From positions 40,441 through 104,440 of the forward strand of contig JBHYFA010000001.1 of NCBI GenBank assembly GCA_051859825.1: DNA of 64,000 bases, read 5' to 3'. This document shows positions 43,980 to 51,709 of this stretch, in pieces. A program made the translations under genes and the position numbers. Every line of letters starts with the position of its first letter. Within the stretch, counting starts at the first letter, position 1. The notes beneath the pieces were generated by a model. It was given only the letters and a program-made list of their open reading frames with translations. It searched no databases and was not told the origin of the DNA. The stretch is from CSBr16-58 sp051859825. Lineage in GTDB: Bacteria; Bacteroidota; Bacteroidia; Flavobacteriales; Schleiferiaceae.

Positions 43980-44006
43980 CAAAAGTACAAAAAGAAAATA
44001 AGCCAA
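43980..44006 (-). promoter_or_regulatory. Promoter (-33 TTG, -7 TACTTTTG) of paralogue 3
   Basis: On the minus strand TTG (44004-44006) and TACTTTTG (43980-43987) are 16 bases apart, a good Bacteroidota promoter. The start codon at 43950 lies about 30 bases further. Confidence 0.65.
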
Positions 44007-44056
44007 CACACTTTTTTAAAAAAAAATATGCTAGCTTATTATTTTAGTTGCAACCG

Positions 44057-46912
44057 TTACTGATAACTCTCAATAGGCGCACACGTACAAACGAGGTTTC
44101 GATCGCCATAAGCATCATCAACACGGCGAACACTAGGCCAGAACTTATTGTCTTTCAAATAGTCCATAGGAAATGCCGCCTTCGACCTGCTGTACGGGAA
44201 ATTCCATTCATCGGCTGTAATAAGCTCCATCGTGTGAGGAGAATTTTTCAAAACATTATTAGCAATGTCGGCCTTTCCTTCCGCAATTTCATCAATTTCT
44301 TGGCGAATTTGAATCATCGCATCAGCAAATCTGTCGAGTTCATGCTTACTTTCACTCTCCGTAGGCTCAATCATCATGGTTCCAGCAACAGGGAAGGATA
44401 CCGTTGGAGCATGATAACCATAATCCATCAATCTCTTGGCAATATCGGTAACTTCAATACCAGCCATTTTCTTAAATGGACGGCAATCAATGATCATTTC
44501 GTGAGCTACACAATCCATCTCGCCAGTATAGAGCGTATCATAATATCCTTTGAAACGAGCCTTGATGTAATTGGCATTTAAAATCGCTAATTCCGTCGAT
44601 TTTGTCAATCCTTCAGAACCAAGCATTTTCATGTAACCATACGAAATAAGTAAAATCAAACCACTTCCCCATGGTGCACCACTAATTGGTGTAATTCCCG
44701 TTTTTCCTCCCGTTTTTACAATGGGATGACCCGGTAAGAAAGGTACAAGCTGTGGTGCCACACAAATGGGGCCCATGCCAGGACCTCCTCCTCCATGAGG
44801 AATAGCAAAAGTCTTGTGTAGGTTGAGGTGGCAAACATCAGCTCCAATACTTCCCGGACTAGTAAGTCCTACCTGAGCATTCATGTTTGCACCATCCATA
44901 TATACTTGTCCGCCGTGATCGTGAATGATCTTGGTGATTTCTTTAACCGCGGCTTCAAAAACTCCGTGGGTAGATGGATATGTAATCATCAATGCCGATA
45001 ATTCCGAACTGTGCTTTTCGGCTTTAGCTCTTAGGTCTTCAACATCGATATTTCCTTGATCATCACATTTTACTACCACTACCTTCATTCCGGCCATTAC
45101 CGCACTTGCAGGATTGGTTCCGTGTGCACTCGATGGAATAAGTACAATATTGCGATGATGGTCGCCTCGTGAATGATGATACGCACGAATAACCATTAAA
45201 CCTGCATATTCGCCCTGCGCCCCAGAGTTTGGCTGCAAACTCACTCCGGCAAAACCGGTGATTTCCGCCAAATAACGCTCCATTTCACGGATTACATACT
45301 GGTACCCTTCTGCCTGATTTAAGGGGGCAAACGGGTGAATATTCGCCCATTGCGGCCAAGTAACGGGAATCATTTCTGCAGCAGCATTGAGCTTCATCGT
45401 GCATGAACCCAAAGGAATCATAGAATGATTTAAAGACAAGTCTTTGCGCTCAAGCTTTTTGATGTAGCGCATCATTTCCGTTTCGCTATGGTAGCGGTTG
45501 AAAACTTCGTAGGTTAAAACTTCGTCCTTGCGAAGCAAATCTTCCGGAATAATTACCAAATCAAGCTCTTTGGCTGAGATAAAGTCCAATTCCGCAGCCT
45601 CGGCAAAAACTTGCAAAATATCTTGAACAGTATCCATTGTGCAGGTTTCGTTCAAACTAATCCCCACCTTATGATTGCTTATATATCGGAAGTTCATTTT
45701 CGCTTCTTCCGCAAATTTGCGCACACGTGCAATGTCGATGGTGTCTAATTCAACTTCCAGCGTATCAAAAAACTCGGAACTTCCTAGTTCAAAGCCTAAT
45801 TTACGCAAACCATCGGCTAAACTTACAGTCAATTTGTGAATACGTGTGGCAATCTTTCTTAATCCTTGTGGACCATGATACACACCATACATACCGGCCA
45901 TTACGGCAAGTAGTACCTGGGCAGTACATATATTAGAGGTCGCTTTATCACGCTTGATATGCTGCTCACGCGTTTGTAATGCCATTCGCAGAGCTGGACT
46001 TCCATCTTTATCAATAGTTTGACCAATGATTCTTCCTGGTACAAAGCGCTTCATTGATTCGTGGGTAGCAAAGTAAGCCGCGTGTGGACCACCATAACCC
46101 AAGGGAATTCCGAAACGTTGAGTGGTGCCCACTACAACATCAGCGCCCCACTTTCCGGGAGCCTCCAATAATACCAAAGCCATGATATCAGCCGCTACAG
46201 CAATCTTCACATTCTCAGCTTTGGCTCTCTCTACAAATTCACGGTAATTGAAAATTGCACCATCACCAGCAGGATACTGTAACAAAGCTCCGAAGAAACG
46301 ATTATCAAGATTTACTTCTCTGTGGTCGCCAATTACCAATTGAATTCCAATAGGCTCAGCACGAGTTTCGAGTAAAGCAATGGTTTGTGGCAAACAATGA
46401 CGAGAAACGAAGAATAAGTTAGCATCCTTCTGCTCTCGGGGTTTGGCACTGTATAACATACTCATCGCTTCTGCCGCCGCGGTGGGCTCGTCGAGAAGCG
46501 AGGAGTTTGACATCTCCATTCCGGTGAGATCGGTAATCATCGTTTGGAAATTGATCAAGGCTTCTAAACGACCCTGAGCAATCTCTGCTTGATAAGGCGT
46601 GTAAGCCGTGTACCAACCGGGGTTTTCTAAAATATTTCTCTGAATTACTCCAGGCAATACCGTATCGTGGTAGCCCATTCCAATAAAGTTACTGAAAACT
46701 TTATTCTTTCCGGCAACTTCGTGAAGATGCTTGATGTATTGATGTTCGCCTAAGGCTGGGTCAAGTTCGAGAGGACTATCTAGTCGAATGCTATCGGGGA
46801 TACTGCGCTGCAATAATTCTTCAACAGTATCAACGCCAATTACTGAAAGCATTTCCTGGATTTCGGTATCGCGAGGACCTATATGCCTGGATGCAAATGA
46901 TTGATCGGACAT
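44057..46912 (-). CDS. gcvP: Glycine dehydrogenase (decarboxylating), P protein
   Basis: 951 residues, the length of the fused single-chain P protein. It decarboxylates glycine with pyridoxal phosphate and passes the aminomethyl group to lipoylated H protein. The N-terminal FASRHIGPRDTEIQEML motif, the central MIPLGSCTMKLNAAAEM and the PLP lysine in HLNLHKTFAIPHGGGGPG (Lys near 700) are all intact. No gcvT or gcvH is adjacent, so the cleavage system is dispersed. Its activity depends on lipoate, provided by lipA at 11454. Confidence 0.97.
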   Translation of the reverse strand: MSDQSFASRHIGPRDTEIQEMLSVIGVDTVEELLQRSIPDSIRLDSPLELDPALGEHQYIKHLHEVAGKNKVFSNFIGMGYHDTVLPGVIQRNILENPGWYTAYTPYQAEIAQGRLEALINFQTMITDLTGMEMSNSSLLDEPTAAAEAMSMLYSAKPREQKDANLFFVSRHCLPQTIALLETRAEPIGIQLVIGDHREVNLDNRFFGALLQYPAGDGAIFNYREFVERAKAENVKIAVAADIMALVLLEAPGKWGADVVVGTTQRFGIPLGYGGPHAAYFATHESMKRFVPGRIIGQTIDKDGSPALRMALQTREQHIKRDKATSNICTAQVLLAVMAGMYGVYHGPQGLRKIATRIHKLTVSLADGLRKLGFELGSSEFFDTLEVELDTIDIARVRKFAEEAKMNFRYISNHKVGISLNETCTMDTVQDILQVFAEAAELDFISAKELDLVIIPEDLLRKDEVLTYEVFNRYHSETEMMRYIKKLERKDLSLNHSMIPLGSCTMKLNAAAEMIPVTWPQWANIHPFAPLNQAEGYQYVIREMERYLAEITGFAGVSLQPNSGAQGEYAGLMVIRAYHHSRGDHHRNIVLIPSSAHGTNPASAVMAGMKVVVVKCDDQGNIDVEDLRAKAEKHSSELSALMITYPSTHGVFEAAVKEITKIIHDHGGQVYMDGANMNAQVGLTSPGSIGADVCHLNLHKTFAIPHGGGGPGMGPICVAPQLVPFLPGHPIVKTGGKTGITPISGAPWGSGLILLISYGYMKMLGSEGLTKSTELAILNANYIKARFKGYYDTLYTGEMDCVAHEMIIDCRPFKKMAGIEVTDIAKRLMDYGYHAPTVSFPVAGTMMIEPTESESKHELDRFADAMIQIRQEIDEIAEGKADIANNVLKNSPHTMELITADEWNFPYSRSKAAFPMDYLKDNKFWPSVRRVDDAYGDRNLVCTCAPIESYQ

Positions 46913-46975
46913 AATAAAAAGGGTATTAAAATTTGTGTAGCTAACAAGAAAAGGTCATAAGGTGTTTACCAAAAA

Positions 46976-47404
46976 TCAGATTTCGGCAATACACTTTAAC
47001 TCAATGGCAATTGGAGTAGGCAACCTGTTGATTTCTACTGTTGTTCTGCAAGGTTGATTGTCCTTAAAATACTCGGCGTAAATGCGATTAAATGTTTTAA
47101 AATCTCTACGCATATCTACCAAGAATACCGTTACGTCAATAAGTTTGTCCCAAGAAGACCCACTCGCTTCCAGAATTTCTTTCACATTCTGAAAAACCGA
47201 GTGCACCTGAGCTTCAAAATCAAACTGTGCAAAGTTGCCGTTGTGATCGAGCTCTAGACCAGGAACACCACTATCGTTGCTGTCGCTACCCGCCACACGA
47301 GGACCTACGCCCGATAGGAAAAGAAGATTTCCAACTTTTCGAGCATGAGGGTAAAGTCCTACGGGTTTGGGAGCCCTATTTGTATTGATGCGTTCGTTGC
47401 TCAT
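46976..47404 (-). CDS. RidA/YjgF-family deaminase-like protein
   Basis: 142 residues. Family segments are FLSGVGPRVAG (about 28-38), FDFEAQVHSVFQNVKEILEASG (about 62-83), DVTVFLVDMRRDF and CRTTVEINRLP with the anion-binding Arg (about 119). RidA proteins hydrolyse reactive enamines and imines; the GVGPR variant resembles the 2-aminomuconate deaminase branch, but the substrate is uncertain. The start overlaps the pdhB stop (ATGA), so both are co-transcribed. Confidence 0.88.
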   Translation of the reverse strand: MSNERINTNRAPKPVGLYPHARKVGNLLFLSGVGPRVAGSDSNDSGVPGLELDHNGNFAQFDFEAQVHSVFQNVKEILEASGSSWDKLIDVTVFLVDMRRDFKTFNRIYAEYFKDNQPCRTTVEINRLPTPIAIELKCIAEI

Positions 47405-48384
47405 GAGTTCACGTACATTACGTCTTTAACCGATTGAACGATGTTTTCCACTTTAGGCAAGAAAGCTTCTACCAAATTAGGTGCATATCCAATGGGTGTA
47501 TCGGTACAAGTTACACGGCGAATTGGCGCATCGAGGTAATCAAAGGCCAAACGCTGAACAGCGAAGGCAATCTCCGTAGCAATACTACCCAAAGGCCAAG
47601 CTTCTTCAACACATACAAGTCTGTTGGTCTTCTTTACGGATTCAATTACGGTATCGTAATCAATAGGACGTACAGTGCGTAGGTCAATCACTTCGCAAGA
47701 AATTCCTTCTTCGGCTAATTTTTCAGCAGCCTCATAGACTCTCTTGATGATTTTTCCAAAAGATACGATAGTTACATCGCTACCCTCACGCTTGATGTCG
47801 GCCTTGCCAATTTCGATGAGGTATTCTTCCTCGGGAATTTCCATTTTATCACCATACATCTGCTCAGATTCCATGAAGATAACTGGGTCGTTATCACGAA
47901 TTGCAGATTTCAATAGACCTTTGGCGTCGAGTGGGTTGGATGGAACAACTACTTTCAAACCGGGACAGTTGGCGTACCAGCTCTCGAATGCTTGTGAGTG
48001 CGTAGCTCCAAGCTGACCCGCAGATGCAGTTGGTCCGCGGAAAACGATGGGGATGTTGAATTGTCCGCCCGACATCTGCTTCATTTTTGCCGCGTTGTTG
48101 ATGATTTGATCAATGGCGACCAATGAGAAGTTGAAAGTCATAAACTCAATAATGGGTCGCAAGCCGTTCATGGCAGAACCCACACCAATACCTGCAAATC
48201 CAAGTTCGGAAATTGGGGTGTCAATTACGCGCTTGGCACCAAACTCATCCAACATTCCTTTGGAAGCTTTGTAGGCACCATTGTATTCAGCCACTTCTTC
48301 TCCCATCAAATAAATGCTATCGTCGCGACGCATTTCTTCACTCATCGCCTCTGCTATGGCTTCTCTAAAGGTTACTTCTTTCAT
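47401..48384 (-). CDS. pdhB: Pyruvate dehydrogenase E1 component, beta subunit
   Basis: 327 residues. The N-terminus VTFREAIAEAMSEEMRRDDSIYLMGEEVAEYNGAYKASKGM and the segment MTFNFSLVAIDQIINNAAKMKQMSGGQ are characteristic of E1 beta subunits. With the alpha subunit it forms the thiamine-dependent decarboxylase of the complex that feeds acetyl-CoA into the citric acid cycle. The alpha subunit and E2 are not beside it. A RidA-type gene overlaps its stop by four bases. The branched-chain 2-oxoacid E1 beta subunit is the main alternative and differs little in sequence. Confidence 0.9.
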   Translation of the reverse strand: MKEVTFREAIAEAMSEEMRRDDSIYLMGEEVAEYNGAYKASKGMLDEFGAKRVIDTPISELGFAGIGVGSAMNGLRPIIEFMTFNFSLVAIDQIINNAAKMKQMSGGQFNIPIVFRGPTASAGQLGATHSQAFESWYANCPGLKVVVPSNPLDAKGLLKSAIRDNDPVIFMESEQMYGDKMEIPEEEYLIEIGKADIKREGSDVTIVSFGKIIKRVYEAAEKLAEEGISCEVIDLRTVRPIDYDTVIESVKKTNRLVCVEEAWPLGSIATEIAFAVQRLAFDYLDAPIRRVTCTDTPIGYAPNLVEAFLPKVENIVQSVKDVMYVNS

Positions 48385-48559
48385 ATGTAAATGATTTGTT
48401 TTTTAGTTGTCATATAGAATGTCCTAGTCAATTTTCATTGGAGTTTGTGAAGGCTACTACATGGACATTTCATATTTTAACGGATTATCGCTCTCTAAAC
48501 AAGTATTCAGATTGCGGGTATACATTGGCCTTTAATTCGGACTTGGCTTTTTGGGTTTG

Positions 48560-48567
48560 CAAAAATA
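48560..48567 (-). promoter_or_regulatory. Bacteroidota -7 promoter element upstream of pdhB
   Basis: On the minus strand TATTTTTG matches TAnnTTTG. It lies about 175 bases upstream of the pdhB start, giving a long leader; the 208 bases between pdhB and the kinase gene hold no frame. Confidence 0.4.
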
Positions 48568-48592
48568 CGTGTCAAATACCAGCTAAAGGGAA

Positions 48593-49504
48593 TTAACTTA
48601 AACGAGTTAATTCGGCTAGAGCAAGTTTTCTTTCCTCAAGTTCGGCAGGGTTTACTTCCAATAATTTTTCAATACCAAACTTCTCTACACAGAATGAAGC
48701 CATGGCAGTTGCGTGGGCAACGGCGCGCTTCATAGATTCCCAAGAAATTTCACCGTGATGGGCTAAGTAACTCACAAATCCTCCTGCAAAGGTATCTCCC
48801 GCTCCCGTAGGATCAAGCACATCGGCTAATGGGAAAGCCGGAGCAAAGAATATATGGTCGTTATCAAACAACATAGCGCCGTGTTCTCCTTTTTTAATAA
48901 TGAGGTACTTGGGACCCATTTTCATAATACGTTGAGCGGCTTTCACCAAAGAGTATTCGCCAGATAGTTGACGTGCTTCTTCATCGTTGATAGTTAAAAC
49001 ATCGACTCCTTTAAGTGCTTCTGCCAAATCACCCATAAAATGATCCATCCAGAAATTCATGGTGTCGAGGACAACCAGCTTGGGGCGTTTATTCATCTGG
49101 TCTAGGACTTTTTGCTGCACAGATGGCATAAGATTTCCCAGCATCAGAAATTCGGCGTCACGAAAGTTCTCGGGAACAAAGGGATCGAAGGTTTCCAAAA
49201 CATTCAACTGGGTATCCATGGTGTCACGTGTATTCATATCGCGATGGTACTTTCCCGACCAGAAAAAGGTTTTTTCACCTTTCTTGATTTGCAATCCTTC
49301 GGTATCCATTCCTTTAGATTGCATCAATTTTATGGTCTCCTCAGGGAAGTCTTCCCCTACTACGCTTACCAACATAGATTTATCCAAAAGCGCTGAGGCT
49401 GAAAGACCTATATACGTAGCAGCACCACCAATAATCTTATCTGTTTTCCCGTAGGGAGTCTCAATAGCGTCGAAGGCAACTGTGCCCACAATAAGTAAAC
49501 TCAT
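48593..49504 (-). CDS. PfkB-family carbohydrate or nucleoside kinase
   Basis: 303 residues from the ATG at 49504; the longer frame starts upstream of a TATATTTG promoter box. The N-terminus (LLIVGTVAFDAIETP, IIGGAATYIGLSASALL) and the C-terminal signature DPTGAGDTFAGGFVSY with the catalytic Asp identify the PfkB (ribokinase) family. Members phosphorylate sugars or nucleosides; adenosine-kinase-like and sugar-kinase branches both fit. It is divergent from lepA and monocistronic. Confidence 0.9.
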   Translation of the reverse strand: MSLLIVGTVAFDAIETPYGKTDKIIGGAATYIGLSASALLDKSMLVSVVGEDFPEETIKLMQSKGMDTEGLQIKKGEKTFFWSGKYHRDMNTRDTMDTQLNVLETFDPFVPENFRDAEFLMLGNLMPSVQQKVLDQMNKRPKLVVLDTMNFWMDHFMGDLAEALKGVDVLTINDEEARQLSGEYSLVKAAQRIMKMGPKYLIIKKGEHGAMLFDNDHIFFAPAFPLADVLDPTGAGDTFAGGFVSYLAHHGEISWESMKRAVAHATAMASFCVEKFGIEKLLEVNPAELEERKLALAELTRLS

Positions 49505-49521
49505 GTAAAAAAATTTGTCGG

Positions 49522-49529
49522 CAAATATA
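49522..49529 (-). promoter_or_regulatory. Bacteroidota -7 promoter element for the PfkB kinase
   Basis: TATATTTG on the minus strand, 17 bases upstream of the ATG at 49504. It excludes the upstream start at 49579 as part of the message. Confidence 0.5.
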
Positions 49530-49622
49530 TTGTTCAGCAAGCATCTAAGCCTCTCATTTTTCCCGTAAAACATTTGCAAAATAATATTCGGTAGAGGTCA
49601 ACCTCAAAGGCCTCTTTGTTGT

Positions 49623-49630
49623 TATTTTTG
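49623..49630 (+). promoter_or_regulatory. Bacteroidota -7 promoter element for lepA
   Basis: TATTTTTG followed by C matches TAnnTTTG, 72 bases before the ATG at 49703. It lies inside the extended open frame, which supports the shorter start. Confidence 0.5.
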
Positions 49631-49702
49631 CAACTTGCTTTCCTAGGTAGTTTTAGGACGCAAGATTTTCTTAACTACTTAAAAATAGGGAGTTTGTTAG
49701 AT

Positions 49703-51505
49703 ATGAAAATGAAGAACATTCGTAACTTTTGCATCATTGCTCACATTGATCACGGAAAAAGCACACTGGCTGATCGTTTATTAGACGAAACGCAGAGTGT
49801 TAGCGTAAGGGAAAAGAAAGACCAATTGCTCGACAATATGGACTTAGAGCGCGAGCGTGGTATCACTATTAAAAGTCACGCCATTCAGATGAATTACGAA
49901 TTGAATGGTGAAAAATATACCCTAAACTTGATCGACACTCCCGGGCACGTTGATTTTTCTTACGAGGTGAGTCGCTCTATCGCCGCATGTGAAGGAGCTT
50001 TACTCATTGTTGATGCCGCTCAGGGTATTCAGGCGCAAACCATTTCCAATCTTTACTTAGCATTGGAGCACGATTTGGAAATCATTCCCATTCTCAACAA
50101 GATTGATCTCCCCGGCGCGAGTCCGGAAGAAGTTACAGATCAGATCGTTGACTTACTAGGCTGTAGTCCTGACGAAGTGATTCCTGCAAGTGGAAAAACA
50201 GGAATCGGCGTACCCGCCATTCTTGAGGCTATTGTTGATCGGATTCCCGCGCCCGAAGGAGACCCAGACGCTCCATTGCAGGCGCTCATTTTTGATAGTG
50301 TCTTTAATCCATTCCGCGGAATTGAAGCCTACTTCAAGGTAGTTAATGGAACCATCCGTAAGGGTCAGAAAGTGAAATTTATGGCGACGGGCAGGCAATA
50401 TGACGCCGACGAAATTGGGGTTTTGAAATTGAAGCAGGAGCCACGTAGTGAAATTTCTGCAGGAGATGTTGGCTATATTATCTCTGGAATTAAGGAGGCA
50501 CGTGAGGTAAAAGTGGGTGATACCATTACTGCGGTGGAGAAGCCTGCTGATAAAGCCATTGCGGGTTTTGAAGATGTAAAGCCAATGGTTTTTGCGGGGA
50601 TTTACCCTGTGGATACCGAGGAGTTTGAAGAATTGCGCGCCTCTTTAGAGAAATTACAACTGAACGACGCCTCGCTCATTTACGAGCCGGAATCATCTGC
50701 GGCTTTGGGCTTTGGTTTTCGCTGTGGCTTTTTAGGGATGCTCCACATGGAAATCATTCAGGAGCGCTTGGAGCGGGAATTTAATATGACGGTCATTACC
50801 ACCGTTCCCAACGTATCCTATCGGGCTTTCCTTAAAAAAGACCCAACGAAGATGGTACCGGTAAACAACCCTACCGACTTCCCTGATCCCTCCGTTTTGG
50901 ATAGAATTCAAGAGCCATATATCCGTGCACAAATTATCACAAAGGCTGATTTTGTTGGGGCTGTTATGACTTTGTCTATTGAGAAACGGGGAATTTTAAA
51001 GAACCAGGTTTATCTCACATCAGATCGGGTAGAGTTGACTTTCGACATGCCCTTAGCGGAAATTGTTTTTGACTTTTACGATCGCTTAAAAACTATTTCC
51101 CGCGGTTATGCCTCATTTGACTACCAGCCTATCGATTATCAAGATTCAGAGTTGGTAAAAGTTGACGTGCTAATCAATGGTGATCCCGTTGATGCTCTAT
51201 CGGCCCTTATTCATCGCACTAATGCGTACGATATTGGAAAAAAGATGTGTTTGAAGCTAAAAGAATTGATTCCTCGTCAGCAGTTTGTCATTGCTATTCA
51301 GGCAGCCATTGGTGCAAAAATTATCGCCCGTGAAACGGTGAGTGCTTTGCGAAAAGATGTTACTGCGAAGTGTTACGGTGGTGATATCAGTCGTAAGCGC
51401 AAACTATTAGAAAAGCAAAAGGCCGGTAAGAAGCGTATGCGTCAGGTAGGAAATGTGGAGATTCCGCAGCAGGCTTTTATGGCGGTGCTTAAATTGAACG
51501 ATTGA
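49703..51505 (+). CDS. lepA: Elongation factor 4 (LepA)
   Basis: 600 residues from the ATG at 49703 (an ATG at 49709 is equally possible); EF4 is normally about 598. This ribosome-bound GTPase assists translation and subunit assembly under stress. GTP-binding motifs are AHIDHGKST (G1), RGIT (G2), DTPGHVD (G3) and NKIDLPGA (G4). The C-terminal domain ends with KCYGGDISRKRKLLEKQKAGKKRMR, the LepA signature. It is monocistronic, with a terminator about 150 bases downstream. Confidence 0.97.
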   Translation: MKMKNIRNFCIIAHIDHGKSTLADRLLDETQSVSVREKKDQLLDNMDLERERGITIKSHAIQMNYELNGEKYTLNLIDTPGHVDFSYEVSRSIAACEGALLIVDAAQGIQAQTISNLYLALEHDLEIIPILNKIDLPGASPEEVTDQIVDLLGCSPDEVIPASGKTGIGVPAILEAIVDRIPAPEGDPDAPLQALIFDSVFNPFRGIEAYFKVVNGTIRKGQKVKFMATGRQYDADEIGVLKLKQEPRSEISAGDVGYIISGIKEAREVKVGDTITAVEKPADKAIAGFEDVKPMVFAGIYPVDTEEFEELRASLEKLQLNDASLIYEPESSAALGFGFRCGFLGMLHMEIIQERLEREFNMTVITTVPNVSYRAFLKKDPTKMVPVNNPTDFPDPSVLDRIQEPYIRAQIITKADFVGAVMTLSIEKRGILKNQVYLTSDRVELTFDMPLAEIVFDFYDRLKTISRGYASFDYQPIDYQDSELVKVDVLINGDPVDALSALIHRTNAYDIGKKMCLKLKELIPRQQFVIAIQAAIGAKIIARETVSALRKDVTAKCYGGDISRKRKLLEKQKAGKKRMRQVGNVEIPQQAFMAVLKLND

Positions 51506-51530
51506 TATAGTCTGTCGAGAAAGCTCTAAG
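51506..51530. repeat. Possible remnant of the palindromic element after lepA
   Basis: TATAGTCTGTCGAGAAAGCTC directly after the lepA stop resembles the left box (TTAGAGTCTGTCCATAAAGT). The similarity is short and the element cannot be followed further, so this is a weak call. Confidence 0.3.
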
Positions 51531-51653
51531 AGTAAATTTGTGAGGTGGGTTGAAATACCGGGAATGCCTCGTGACCTGACATACGTTTTTATAAAGTAGA
51601 GACGTACAGCAAGCCGTGCGTCTTATTCATCAATCATCCCGTCTCAAAGCACT

Positions 51654-51687
51654 AAAAAAGCCCGTTGGATTTCAACGGGCTTTTTTA
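51654..51687. terminator. Bidirectional intrinsic terminator (lepA / gliding-type gene)
   Basis: GCCCGTTG / CAACGGGC (51660-51667 with 51673-51680), flanked by A and T runs, stands between the convergent genes ending at 51505 and 51710. It can serve both strands. Confidence 0.92.
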
Positions 51688-51709
51688 CAGTTATAAATTG
51701 AGAGGAAGA

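Noticed and set aside
44057..46975. Glycine riboswitch upstream of gcvP
   Set aside because: Only about 60 bases separate gcvP from the RidA gene, too short and without the conserved tandem aptamer motifs.
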